Below are positions 49,521 to 57,922 of a DNA stretch of 64,000 bases, one piece after another. The stretch comes from Streptomyces sp. SAJ15 (GTDB taxonomy: Bacteria; Actinomycetota; Actinomycetes; Streptomycetales; Streptomycetaceae): assembly GCF_007595705.1 (NCBI RefSeq), contig NZ_NISY01000016.1:1-64000 (forward strand). The letters run 5' to 3'. Both the position numbers and the translations under genes were made by a program. Every line of letters begins with the position of its first letter. The first letter of the stretch is position 1. The notes beneath the pieces are model-generated. The model saw only the letters and a program-made list of their open reading frames with translations. It made no database searches and was not told the origin of the DNA.

Positions 49521-50801
49521 GTGCAGCGGCGGCGTTTCTTGGGTCTTTCGGCGGCGGGTGCCGCCACGGCGGCGATGGCACCTGCCCTCACGTCCTGCTC
49601 GGGCTCCGGTTCCGATTCCGGCAAGGTGACCCTGAAGCTGGTCGCCGCCGACTACGGCGATTCCGCGGCCAACACCTCGCAGAAGTACTGGGACCGGCTG
49701 GCGGTCGCCTTCGAGGCCGACCACAAGGACATCACCCTCGACGTCAAGGTCCTGAGCTGGACCGAGGTCGACCGCAGGGTCGCCGAGATGGTCAAGGACG
49801 GTGACGCCCCCGACCTGGCCCAGATCGGCGCCTACGCCGACTACGCGGCCGCCGGCAAGCTCTACCGCGCCGACCAGCTGCTCTCCATACCCACCCAGGC
49901 GAGCTTCATCAGCTCCGTGGCCCGCGCCGGTGAGGTGCGGCGGGTGCAGTACGGGCTCCCCTTCGTCTCCAGCGCCCGACTGCTCTTCTACAACGAGAAG
50001 CTCTTCACCGCCGCCGGCATCAGCTCCCCGCCCGAGTCCTGGGACGAGCTGAAGGCCGCCGCCGTCAAGCTCAAGTCGGCGGGTGTGAAGATCCCGTACG
50101 GTCTGCCCCTCGGTCCCGAGGAGGCGCCCGCCGAGACCATGATGTGGATGCTCAGCGGCGGTGGCGGCTACACCGACGCCAACGGCGCCTACACCATCGA
50201 CTCCGTCGAGAACATCAAGACCTTCGAGTGGCTGCGGGACGAGCTCGTCGGTACCGGCCTGACCGGCGCCGGCTCCCCCGGCCGCACCAACCGCCAGGAC
50301 GTCTTCGACGCGTTCGTCCGCGGCGAGGTCGGCATGCTCAACGGCCACCCCACGCTGATGAAGCAGGCGGAGGAGGGCGGCGTCAGGTTCGGCACCGCCC
50401 CGCTCCCCGGCGTCAACGGCAAGTCCAAGTCCACGATGGGCGTCGCCGACTGGATGATGGCCTTCAACCAGAACGGCAAGCGCCGGGAGATCGGCGCCTT
50501 CCTCGACTTCGTCTACACGAAGAAGAACGTCCTGGACTTCACCGGCCAGTACGACCTGCTGCCGGTCACCACCGACGCCTCCGAGGCGATGCGCGCGGAC
50601 GAGGACTTCAAGCCGGTCTGGGAGTTCCTCGACGAGCTGGAGAGCGCCGAGTTCTACCCGGCGGACAAGACCTCCTGGGCCACGGTGAGCAAGTCGATCA
50701 AGCAGAAGATCGGCACGGTCGTCGCCAAGGGCGCCGACCCGGCGAGCATCCTGGGCGAGCTCCAGCGCGAGGCGGACACCACGGAGAACGCGAAGCGCTA
50801 G
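49521..50801 (+). CDS. Sugar-binding lipoprotein of an ABC importer, Tat-type signal
   Basis: 426 aa from GTG 49521; an earlier GTG at 49506 is possible. The signal is QRRRFLGLSAAG with twin arginines, and the lipobox LTSC puts the lipidated cysteine at position 26. The rest is a cluster-I solute-binding fold (VTLKLVAADYGDS, DAPDLAQIGAYADYAAAGKL, YGLPFVSSARLLFYNEKLF). No permease or ATPase gene is next to it, so it must work with permeases elsewhere and probably with MsiK. Position beside nagKA and the SIS gene suggests an amino-sugar or oligosaccharide ligand. Confidence 0.88.
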   Translation: MQRRRFLGLSAAGAATAAMAPALTSCSGSGSDSGKVTLKLVAADYGDSAANTSQKYWDRLAVAFEADHKDITLDVKVLSWTEVDRRVAEMVKDGDAPDLAQIGAYADYAAAGKLYRADQLLSIPTQASFISSVARAGEVRRVQYGLPFVSSARLLFYNEKLFTAAGISSPPESWDELKAAAVKLKSAGVKIPYGLPLGPEEAPAETMMWMLSGGGGYTDANGAYTIDSVENIKTFEWLRDELVGTGLTGAGSPGRTNRQDVFDAFVRGEVGMLNGHPTLMKQAEEGGVRFGTAPLPGVNGKSKSTMGVADWMMAFNQNGKRREIGAFLDFVYTKKNVLDFTGQYDLLPVTTDASEAMRADEDFKPVWEFLDELESAEFYPADKTSWATVSKSIKQKIGTVVAKGADPASILGELQREADTTENAKR

Positions 50802-50883
50802 GCGGCGACCGCGCGGCCGGCCCCCGCCCCGGGGTCCGGCCCGCCGGGTACGCCCGGTCGGGCGCGGTGGCAAGGTGGAAGAC

Positions 50884-51258
50884 GTGACCGAGAACCAGCC
50901 CAGCGAGCCCGACCGGCCCGGCACGCCGCCCGGGGAGCACCGCCCGTCCGACGACCCCGGGACCCGGCCGGCGCCCGCCGAGGAAGACACCGAGGGAGAC
51001 ACCGAGGGAGACGCCGAGGGAGGCGCCGACACCGGTGGACTCTCCGAGCGCGACCGGGCGCTGCTCGCCGTGGAGCGGCGCGGCTGGCCCGGCCCCGGCG
51101 CCAAGGAACGCGCCATCCGCGAGCGGCTCGGCATCTCGCCCACCCGCTACTACCAGCTCCTCAACGCCCTCCTCGACGACCCCCGCGCCCTGGCGCACGA
51201 CCCGGTGACGGTCAATCGCCTCCGCCGCGTCCGCGAGGAGCGCCGGGCCCGCCGCTGA
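50884..51258 (+). CDS. DUF3263-family protein
   Basis: 124 aa from GTG 50884 (AAGGTGG upstream); an in-frame GTG at 50875 is less likely. Residues 1-55 are acidic and disordered with EEDTEGDTEGDAEGG. Residues 56-115 form a compact helical domain (LSERDRALLAVERRGWPGPGAKERAIRERLGISPTRYYQLLNALLDDP), the DUF3263 signature with an HTH-like look (GISPTRYYQLL). It is probably DNA-binding, which is inferred. It sits between the binding protein and otsB. Confidence 0.82.
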   Translation: MTENQPSEPDRPGTPPGEHRPSDDPGTRPAPAEEDTEGDTEGDAEGGADTGGLSERDRALLAVERRGWPGPGAKERAIRERLGISPTRYYQLLNALLDDPRALAHDPVTVNRLRRVREERRARR

Positions 51259-51401
51259 GACGCGGCGCCCACCCGGGCGGCGGGGCGACGCGGACGCCCC
51301 TCTGGGACGCGACGCCACTCGGGCGGCGGATGCGACGTTCCCGGGGACGGGCCCGCGCGGCCCCGTGTCGCCTTCGGGGCGGCGTCGGTAGGGTCGGCCG
51401 C

Positions 51402-52265
51402 ATGGGCAGCCACCCTCTCCCCGTACCCGCGACGCCCGCCGGACGGGATGGACTCGCCGCCATCATCGAGCGGCCGGACCGGGCCGTGATGGCCCTCGAC
51501 TTCGACGGCACCCTCGCCGAGATCGTCCCCGATCCCGAGCAGGCCCGCGCCCACCCCGACGCCCTCCCCGCCCTCGCCCGGCTGGCCCCCAGGCTGGGCT
51601 CCGTCGCCGTGCTCACCGGTCGCCCGGCCGGGGTCGCGGTGCGCTACGGCGGCTTCGCCGGCGTGCCCGGACTGGAGGGCCTCACCGTGCTCGGCCACTA
51701 CGGCGCCGAACGCTGGGACGCGGGCAGCGGCGAACTCAGCGCCCCGCCGCCCCACCCGGGCGTCGCCGCCGTCCAGGCCGAGCTGCCGGAGGTGCTGGAG
51801 CCCGGCGGCCTCGCGGACGGCGCCCGGGTCGAGGACAAGGGCCGCGCCGTCGCGGTGCACACCCGCCGGGCCCCCGACCCCCAGGCCGCCTTCGACCGGC
51901 TCCGGGAGCCGCTCCAGCGGCTCGCCGAGCGACACGGGCTGATCGTCGAGCCCGGCCGCTACGTCCTGGAACTCCGCCCGCCGGGCATGGACAAGGGCGT
52001 CGCCCTCACCGAGTACGTCCGCGAGACCGGTGCCGGCGCGGTCCTCTACGCCGGCGACGACCTCGGCGACCTCGCCGCCTTCGCCGCCGTCGAGGACCTC
52101 CGCGCCGACGGCCTCCCCGGTCTGCTGGTGTGCAGCGGCAGCGACGAGGTCACCGAACTCGCCGCCCGCGCCGACCTGGTGGTCGACGGCCCGCGCGGCG
52201 TCGTCACCCTGCTCACCGCCCTCGCCGACACCCTGGCCCGCGACCAGGCGACGTCCGGCGGCTGA
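51402..52265 (+). CDS. otsB: Trehalose-6-phosphate phosphatase
   Basis: 287 aa from ATG 51402. HAD superfamily type IIB: motif I MALDFDGTLAEI with the nucleophile Asp, motif II VLTGR, the Lys in GMDKGVAL and motif IV YAGDDLGD. It converts trehalose-6-phosphate to trehalose. It is convergent with the endonuclease-like gene and otsA, so phosphatase and synthase are close but not in one operon. Confidence 0.93.
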   Translation: MGSHPLPVPATPAGRDGLAAIIERPDRAVMALDFDGTLAEIVPDPEQARAHPDALPALARLAPRLGSVAVLTGRPAGVAVRYGGFAGVPGLEGLTVLGHYGAERWDAGSGELSAPPPHPGVAAVQAELPEVLEPGGLADGARVEDKGRAVAVHTRRAPDPQAAFDRLREPLQRLAERHGLIVEPGRYVLELRPPGMDKGVALTEYVRETGAGAVLYAGDDLGDLAAFAAVEDLRADGLPGLLVCSGSDEVTELAARADLVVDGPRGVVTLLTALADTLARDQATSGG

Positions 52266-52285
52266 GCCCGGCGCGCCGCCTCGCC

Positions 52286-53350
52286 TCACGACGGCAGGGC
52301 CAGGTCCGCCACCACGGCGGCGTGGTCGGAGGGCCAGACGCCCGACACGGGGGCGTCGCCGGTGCGGCGGACGGCACGGACATGGCCGAGGCCGTCCGGG
52401 CCGGGGAGGCCGACGTGGATGTAGTCGATGCGCGCGCTGGGTTCGAAGCCGGCGGCGACATGCGGGTTGGCGCGGTCCCAGGTGACCGCGGGGGCGGCCG
52501 GGTCGGCGTACTCCCAGGCGTCCACCAGGACCTGGCCGGGCACCACGGGCGCGGTGCGGAAGCCGCCGAGGAGACGGATCTCGTCGGAGTCGGGGACGGC
52601 GTTGAAGTCGCCGGTCACCACGGGCGGGAAGGCGGTGTCGCCGCTGTGCGAGGCGACGAACTCGGCGAGCGCCGCCACCTGGGCGCACCGCACCGCCGAC
52701 TCGTACGGGGCCTGGTTGAGGTGCGCCGTGAAGAACGGTACCCGCGCCCCCGGCGCGGCGATCAGCGCGTGCAGGGCCAGCCGGCCGTCGTCGGCGCCGC
52801 CCGCCGTGGGCAGCCGCAGCACGTCGCGGTCGACGATCGGCCACCGGCTCAGCACCGCGTTGCCGACGTCGAGCGTGTCGTCGTCCACCCGCCGGCGCCA
52901 GCGGTCCGGCATCTCGGACGCCGCCCAGGTCCAGGCCCACTCCTCGCCCGGCTCCCGCGACAGCTCCGCCGCCAGCCAGGCCGCCAGGTTCTCCGAGCCG
53001 TCCCCCCACACCTCCTGCAGCCCGATGACGTCGGGCCGGGTGGCGCGCAGCACCGTCGCGATCGCCTCGCGCCGCTCCCGCCACGCGCCGAAGCGCCACC
53101 ACACGTTCCAGGTCAGCACGCGCAGCACGGCGCCGCGCCCGGCGCCGGCCGCACCGGTCGAGCCCGCTGCGGCGTCCTCCGCCCCGGCCGCGCCGGCCCC
53201 CGTGTCTTCCGCGCCGGCCTCCCCGCCGGTCGCACCGGTCGCACCGGTCGCACCGGTCGTATGCCTCGTGCCCGTCATGCCCGTCGTGCTCGCCTCACCC
53301 GTCGTGCCCGCCGTGGTCGCCGTGCCCCGTGCCCCCCGCCCCCCGCTCAC
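52286..53350 (-). CDS. Endonuclease/exonuclease/phosphatase-family protein
   Basis: 354 aa from GTG 53350, whose GTGA overlaps the otsA stop (coupled translation). Residues 1-70 are Thr/Gly/Ala-rich low complexity with TGATGATGATGG. Residues 75-354 are a full EEP domain: VLTWNVWWRFG, DVIGLQEVWGDG, VVTGDFNAVPDSDE and the final SDHAAVVADL. These residues bind Mg2+ and hydrolyse phosphodiester or phosphomonoester bonds. The substrate is unknown (nucleic acid, lipid or sugar phosphate). Its coupling to otsA is notable. Confidence 0.85.
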   Translation of the reverse strand: MSGGRGARGTATTAGTTGEASTTGMTGTRHTTGATGATGATGGEAGAEDTGAGAAGAEDAAAGSTGAAGAGRGAVLRVLTWNVWWRFGAWRERREAIATVLRATRPDVIGLQEVWGDGSENLAAWLAAELSREPGEEWAWTWAASEMPDRWRRRVDDDTLDVGNAVLSRWPIVDRDVLRLPTAGGADDGRLALHALIAAPGARVPFFTAHLNQAPYESAVRCAQVAALAEFVASHSGDTAFPPVVTGDFNAVPDSDEIRLLGGFRTAPVVPGQVLVDAWEYADPAAPAVTWDRANPHVAAGFEPSARIDYIHVGLPGPDGLGHVRAVRRTGDAPVSGVWPSDHAAVVADLALPS

Positions 53351-54828
53351 CCGCCCAGGGCCCGGAGCTGGGCCAGGAACCAGGCCTGCGGTGGCAGCGC
53401 GGTGGCCGCGTCCGCCATCCGCCTGCCGCGGTCGGCGCGCTCTTCGGCGGACATGGTGAGCGCCTCGTGCAGCGCGTGGGCGGTGGCCTCCACGTCGTAC
53501 GGATTGACCGCGATCGCCTCGTCGCCCAGCTCCGCGAAGGCGCCCGCCTCCCGGGAGAGGACCAGCGCGCAGCCCTTCTCGGAGACCACGGGGATCTCCT
53601 TGGCGACGAGGTTCATGCCGTCCCGGATCGGGTTGACCAGGGCCACGTCCGCCAGCCGGTAGGCGGCCAGCGAGCGCGCGAAGTCGTCCTTGACGTGCAG
53701 CGCCACGGGCCGCCAGTCGGGGGTGCCGAAGGCGTCGTTGATCTCCTCGGCGACGCGTCGCACCTCGGCGGTGTACGCGCGGTAGACGGCCAGGTCCTGG
53801 CGGGAGGGGTAGGCGAAGGCGATGTGCACGACCCGGCCGCGCCACTCCGGGCGGATCTCCAGCAGCCTCCGGTAGGCCAGCAGGCCGCGGACGATGTTCT
53901 TGGACAGCTCGGTGCGGTCCACCCGCACGATCGTCCTGCGCCCCGGCCCGATCTGCTCGCGCAGCGCGGCCAGCCGCTCGGTCACGTCGGGTCGGCGCGA
54001 ACGCTCGCGCAGGAAGTCGGCGTCGGCCCCCAGCCCGTGCACGCCCAGCCGGGTGGTCCGGCCCTCGTGGGCGATGGCCAGCTCGCCGCCGTACCGCACG
54101 ATCTCCGCGCCGAGCACGTCCGCGCAGCACTCGGCGAAGGCCGCGGCCCAGCGGTCGGTGAGGAAGGCCGCCCGGTCACCGCCGAGGATGCCGCGCAGCA
54201 CCCGCTCCGCCACGTCATCCGGCAGCAGCCGGTAGTAGTCCGGCGGAGCCCACGGGGTGTGCGAGAAGTGCCCGATCCGCAGGTCGGGCCGCCGCTCCCG
54301 TAGCAGGCCCGGGACCAGCGCGAGGTGGTAGTCCTGCACCAGGACCGCGGCTCGCTCGGTCGCCTCCTGGGCGAGCGCGTCCGCGAAGGCCGCGTTGTAG
54401 CTCTCGTACGCCGCCCACTCGGCGCGGAAGCGGGCGTCGAAGACGGGTTCGAGCGGGGTCTGGTAGAGCAGATGGTGCACGAACCACAGCACGGAGTTGG
54501 CGATCCCGTTGTACGCCGCGGTGAAGACGTCCGGCGCGATGTCGAGCATCCGCACCCGCTGGCCGCCGGTGTCGGCCCGGTCGAGGTGCCCGCCGCCGCC
54601 CGCCTCCGCGGCGGCCCGCGCCGCCTCCCGGTCCCCTTCCCCGAGCGCCGCGCACACCCACACCGCGTCCGTCTCCGGGCCGATCGCGCTCAGCCCGGAG
54701 ACCAGCCCGCCGCCGCCACGCCTGGCGGTGAGCCGGCCTGTGCCCTCCTCCCGCGTGTACGAGACGGGGCCGCGGTTGGACGCTAGGAGGACCTGGGCGC
54801 CCTGGGCGCCGGAGCGGGCGAAGGCCAT
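53347..54828 (-). CDS. otsA: Trehalose-6-phosphate synthase (GT20)
   Basis: 493 aa. A GT20 glycosyltransferase: VLLASNRGPVSY, GGGGLVSGLSAI, WFVHHLLYQTP, VLVQDYHLALVPGLLRERRPDLRIGHFSHTPWAPPDYYRLLP, GLLAYRRLLEIRPEWR and the nucleotide-sugar motif NPIRDGMNLVAKEIPV. It makes trehalose-6-phosphate from an NDP-glucose and glucose-6-phosphate for osmotic and dormancy protection. It is full length. The next gene upstream, gpgS, is 49 nt away on the same strand, which suggests an osmolyte operon. Confidence 0.94.
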   Translation of the reverse strand: MAFARSGAQGAQVLLASNRGPVSYTREEGTGRLTARRGGGGLVSGLSAIGPETDAVWVCAALGEGDREAARAAAEAGGGGHLDRADTGGQRVRMLDIAPDVFTAAYNGIANSVLWFVHHLLYQTPLEPVFDARFRAEWAAYESYNAAFADALAQEATERAAVLVQDYHLALVPGLLRERRPDLRIGHFSHTPWAPPDYYRLLPDDVAERVLRGILGGDRAAFLTDRWAAAFAECCADVLGAEIVRYGGELAIAHEGRTTRLGVHGLGADADFLRERSRRPDVTERLAALREQIGPGRRTIVRVDRTELSKNIVRGLLAYRRLLEIRPEWRGRVVHIAFAYPSRQDLAVYRAYTAEVRRVAEEINDAFGTPDWRPVALHVKDDFARSLAAYRLADVALVNPIRDGMNLVAKEIPVVSEKGCALVLSREAGAFAELGDEAIAVNPYDVEATAHALHEALTMSAEERADRGRRMADAATALPPQAWFLAQLRALGG

Positions 54829-54877
54829 GTCGCGAGCCTAGCCATCGCGCGGGGCGGGCAAACGTGCGAACGGATTC

Positions 54878-55870
54878 TTACGCCGCGTGGCGGGTGGTGT
54901 ATTCGGGGACCTCGGTCATCGGGGGGCGCTCCTCCGTGTCGACGGCGGCGGTGCGCGGCACGAAGCCGCCCTCCTCGCCGCGGTCGAACTGGGTCAGCCG
55001 GGGCCGCACCAGATGGCCGCGGGCCAGCCGCAGCTGGGCGGTGCGGTAGATCGCGGCGGCCATTCGGCCCAGCGCCTGGTCGTCCTGGTGGCGGTGGAGC
55101 CGCACCCCGACGTCCACCTGCGCCAGCGCGTCCAGCCCCACCGTGTGCAGCGCGTCCACGAGCAGCCCCAGCTCCACCCCGTAGCCGACGGGGAACGGCA
55201 GCCGCTCCAGCAGCGAGCGGCGCGCCGCGTACTCCCCGCCCAGCGGCTGGACGAAGCCGGCCAGCAGCGGCCAGTGCAGGTTGAGCAGCGGCCGGGCGAC
55301 CAGCTCGGTGACCCGTCCGCCCTGGCCGGCGGCCCCGGCGCCCGCCGCGCCGCCGGCCAGCGGCCGGTCGTACATCGCCTTGACGAAGTGTACGTCCGGG
55401 TCGGTCAGCAGCGGGCCGACGATGCCGGAGACGAACCGGGCGCGGAACTCGCGCAGGTCGGCGTCGACGAAGCAGATGATGTCGCCGCCGGTCACCAGCA
55501 GGGAGCGCCACAGCACCTCGCCCTTGCCGGGCAGGGCCGGAACGCGCGGCAGGATCGCGTCGCGGTGCACGACCCGGGCGCCCGCCTCGGCGGCCACCTT
55601 CGCCGTGCCGTCGGTGGAGCCGGAGTCCAGCACCACCAGCTCGTCGACGAGCGGCACCCCCGCGCCGCCCGGCTCACTCTCCGGCCGGCTCATCAGCTCG
55701 CGACGGATGGTGGCGACGATCTCGCCCACCGTCGCCTCCTCGTTCAGGGCCGGCAGCACCACGCTCACGGTGGTGCCCGCCGCCCGTTTGGCGGCCAGCA
55801 GCTGGTCGAGCGGGCGGTCGGCAGCGGACCAGGAGCGCTGCCGCAGCCAGCGCTCCACCTCTTCCAGCAC
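54878..55870 (-). CDS. gpgS: Glucosyl-3-phosphoglycerate synthase
   Basis: 330 aa from GTG 55870. A GT-A (GT81) enzyme: SVVLPALNEEATVGEIV, ELVVLDSGSTDGT, the metal-binding DxD in ICFVDADLREF, HFVKAMYDRPL, and the acceptor-region motif PLLNLHWPLLAGFVQPLGGEYAARRSLLERLPFPVGYGVE, characteristic of GpgS. It transfers glucose from NDP-glucose to 3-phosphoglycerate, the first step to glucosylglycerate or methylglucose lipopolysaccharides. It is directly upstream of otsA. Confidence 0.93.
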   Translation of the reverse strand: MLEEVERWLRQRSWSAADRPLDQLLAAKRAAGTTVSVVLPALNEEATVGEIVATIRRELMSRPESEPGGAGVPLVDELVVLDSGSTDGTAKVAAEAGARVVHRDAILPRVPALPGKGEVLWRSLLVTGGDIICFVDADLREFRARFVSGIVGPLLTDPDVHFVKAMYDRPLAGGAAGAGAAGQGGRVTELVARPLLNLHWPLLAGFVQPLGGEYAARRSLLERLPFPVGYGVELGLLVDALHTVGLDALAQVDVGVRLHRHQDDQALGRMAAAIYRTAQLRLARGHLVRPRLTQFDRGEEGGFVPRTAAVDTEERPPMTEVPEYTTRHAA

Positions 55871-56025
55871 GTGCGTTCGTCTCCCCGGTCGGCATCTCGC
55901 ATCTCGCGGTGCGGACGGCCCTCTTCACCGCCCGCCCCTTCGGTTACAGTCTTGAACAACGCGGACGGCCTTCGCATGCCGGGGTCGGTCCGCAGAAAAA
56001 CGCCTGGGTTCGCCCAGCGCCATAC

Positions 56026-56195
56026 CGCTCATCCAGAGGGGCAGAGGGACACGGCCCGTTGAAGCCCCGGCAACCCTCCAGCCGGTCTCGGTCACCGACG
56101 TCAGCGCTCGACGCGACGCCGTCCGACGCGAGGCTCCCGGCGGGGAAGGTGCCAATTCCGTCTCGCGGCGAGACACGTCGCGAGGAAGATGAGGA
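56026..56195 (+). ncRNA. SAM-I (S-box) riboswitch controlling thrC
   Basis: The conserved core is present in order: CTCATCCAGAGG at the start, GAGGGACACGGCCCGTTGAAG, CCCGGCAACC, then after a variable arm AAGGTGCCAATTCC, and a closing GAAGATGAGGAG. P1 forms between CTCATC (56028-56033) and GATGAG (56188-56193). Its 3' strand overlaps the purine-rich ribosome binding site GAGGAG (56191-56196) of the threonine synthase gene. Control is therefore likely to be translational. SAM binding would lower ThrC and save homoserine phosphate for methionine or other uses. Confidence 0.92.
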
Positions 56196-56212
56196 GAAAG
56201 GGCCTCGCCGCT

Positions 56213-57535
56213 ATGGCTGTACCCGCCGCACCCGCCGTCGAAGTCTCGACCGCCGCCGCACCCGCCGCCGACTCCGCCGCCGGCTCCGTGAACCTCGGTC
56301 CCGCCGTCGCCCTGTCCTGTCGGGAGTGCGGGGAGCGCTTCGGGCTCGGCCCGATCTTCGCCTGCGAGGTCTGCTTCGGCCCCCTGGAGGTCGCCTACGA
56401 GCTGCCGGAGGGCGACCCCGAGGAGCTGCGCCGCCGCATCGAGGCCGGCCCGAACAGCATCTGGCGGTACGCGCCACTGCTTCCCGTCCCCGCCGACGTC
56501 GCCTCCCGGCCCAATCTGAACCCGGGCTTCACCCAGCTGGTCAGGGCCGACAACCTCGCCCGCGAGCTGGGCGTCACCGGCGAGCTGCACATCAAGGACG
56601 ACTCCGGGAACCCCACCCACTCCTTCAAGGACCGGGTGGTGGCCATCGCCGTCGAGGCGGCCCGGGCCTTCGGCTTCACCACCCTGTCCTGCTCCTCCAC
56701 CGGCAACCTGGCCGGCGCGGTGGGCGCCGCGGCGGCCCGGGCCGGCTTCCGCTCCTGCGTCTTCATCCCGCACGACCTGGAGGCGGGCAAGGTCGTCATG
56801 GCCGCGGTCTACGGCGGCGACCTGGTCGGCATCGAGGGCACCTACGACGACGTCAACCGCTTCTGCAGCGAGCTCATCGGCGACCCGCTCGGCGAGGGCT
56901 GGGGCTTCGTCAACGTCAACCTCCGCCCGTACTACGGCGAGGGCTCCAAGACGCTGGCGTACGAGATCTGCGAGCAGCTCGGCTGGCGGCTGCCGGACCA
57001 GATCGTGGTCCCGATCGCCTCCGGCTCCCAGCTCACGAAGATCGACAAGGGGCTGAAGGAGCTGATCCGACTCGGTCTGGTAGAGGACCGCCCGTACAAG
57101 ATCTTCGGCGCCCAGGCGGAGGGCTGCTCCCCGGTCTCCCGGGCCTTCAAGGACGGCCATGACGTCGTCCGGCCGGTGAAGCCCGACACCATCGCCAAGT
57201 CGCTCGCCATCGGCAACCCGGCCGACGGCCCCTATGTGCTGGACATCGCGCGGCGCACCGGGGGCGCGGTGGAGGACGTGGACGACGCGCGGATCGTCGA
57301 CGCGATCAAGCTGCTCGCCCGCACCGAGGGCATCTTCGCCGAGACGGCGGGCGGGGTGACGGTCGGCGTGACGCGGAAGCTGATCGAGGCCGGCGTGCTC
57401 GACCCGACCCTGACCACCGTCGTGCTCAACACCGGCGACGGCCTGAAGACGCTGGACGCGGTGGCGCCGACGACGGGGCCGTCCGCGGTGATCCGGCCGA
57501 ACCTGGACGCGTTCCGCGAGGCCGGTCTCGCGTGA
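56213..57535 (+). CDS. thrC: Threonine synthase
   Basis: 440 aa from ATG 56213, placed 16 nt after the riboswitch-embedded ribosome binding site. Residues 36-54 hold CREC...CEVC, a zinc-knuckle pair found in actinobacterial ThrC. The PLP lysine is Lys139 in THSFKDR, with the serine/threonine loop SCSSTGNLAGAVG and the phosphate loop of a fold-type II enzyme. It converts O-phosphohomoserine to threonine. A 25-residue Ala/Pro-rich N-terminal extension precedes the core. Confidence 0.94.
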   Translation: MAVPAAPAVEVSTAAAPAADSAAGSVNLGPAVALSCRECGERFGLGPIFACEVCFGPLEVAYELPEGDPEELRRRIEAGPNSIWRYAPLLPVPADVASRPNLNPGFTQLVRADNLARELGVTGELHIKDDSGNPTHSFKDRVVAIAVEAARAFGFTTLSCSSTGNLAGAVGAAAARAGFRSCVFIPHDLEAGKVVMAAVYGGDLVGIEGTYDDVNRFCSELIGDPLGEGWGFVNVNLRPYYGEGSKTLAYEICEQLGWRLPDQIVVPIASGSQLTKIDKGLKELIRLGLVEDRPYKIFGAQAEGCSPVSRAFKDGHDVVRPVKPDTIAKSLAIGNPADGPYVLDIARRTGGAVEDVDDARIVDAIKLLARTEGIFAETAGGVTVGVTRKLIEAGVLDPTLTTVVLNTGDGLKTLDAVAPTTGPSAVIRPNLDAFREAGLA

Positions 57536-57577
57536 GCGACGGCCACTCTCCCCGTACCTGACCGGAGGTCACACCAC

Positions 57578-57853
57578 ATGAGCGTCAACGTCCGAATCCC
57601 GACCATCCTGCGCACCTACACCGGCGGCCGGGCCGAGGTGACCGCCGAGGGCGCCACCCTCGCCGAGGTGATCGCGGACCTGGACCGGAACCACCAGGGC
57701 ATCGGCGCCCGGGTCCTGGACGACCAGGGCAAACTGCGCCGCTTCGTCAACGTCTACGTCAACGACGACGACGTCCGCTTCGCCGACGGCCTGGCCACGT
57801 CGGTGCCGGACGGCGCCGGAGTCTCCATCATTCCGGCGGTGGCCGGAGGCTGA
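57578..57853 (+). CDS. ThiS/MoaD-like sulfur carrier protein
   Basis: 91 aa ending in Gly-Gly (AVAGG), the tail that is activated to a thiocarboxylate in this ubiquitin-like family. The beta-grasp sequence (SVNVRIPTILRTYTGG, VTAEGATLAEVIADLDRN, RRFVNVYVNDDDVRF) most resembles CysO/MoaD-type carriers. It starts 42 nt after thrC. CysO-like proteins donate sulfur in cysteine synthesis and are known to be borrowed by secondary-metabolite pathways in actinomycetes. It might serve the DsrE-containing cluster, which is speculation. Confidence 0.87.
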   Translation: MSVNVRIPTILRTYTGGRAEVTAEGATLAEVIADLDRNHQGIGARVLDDQGKLRRFVNVYVNDDDVRFADGLATSVPDGAGVSIIPAVAGG

Positions 57854-57884
57854 CCCAGCCCCCTTCCCCCCTATACCGCCCGGT

Positions 57885-57922
57885 AATCACCCCGTCCCGA
57901 AAAGAAACCGGACGGGGTGATT
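57885..57922 (+). terminator. Terminator of the thrC-sulfur carrier operon
   Basis: A perfect 13-bp stem AATCACCCCGTCC (57885-57897) with GGACGGGGTGATT (57910-57922) and a 12-nt A-rich loop, 31 nt past the stop. Confidence 0.85.
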
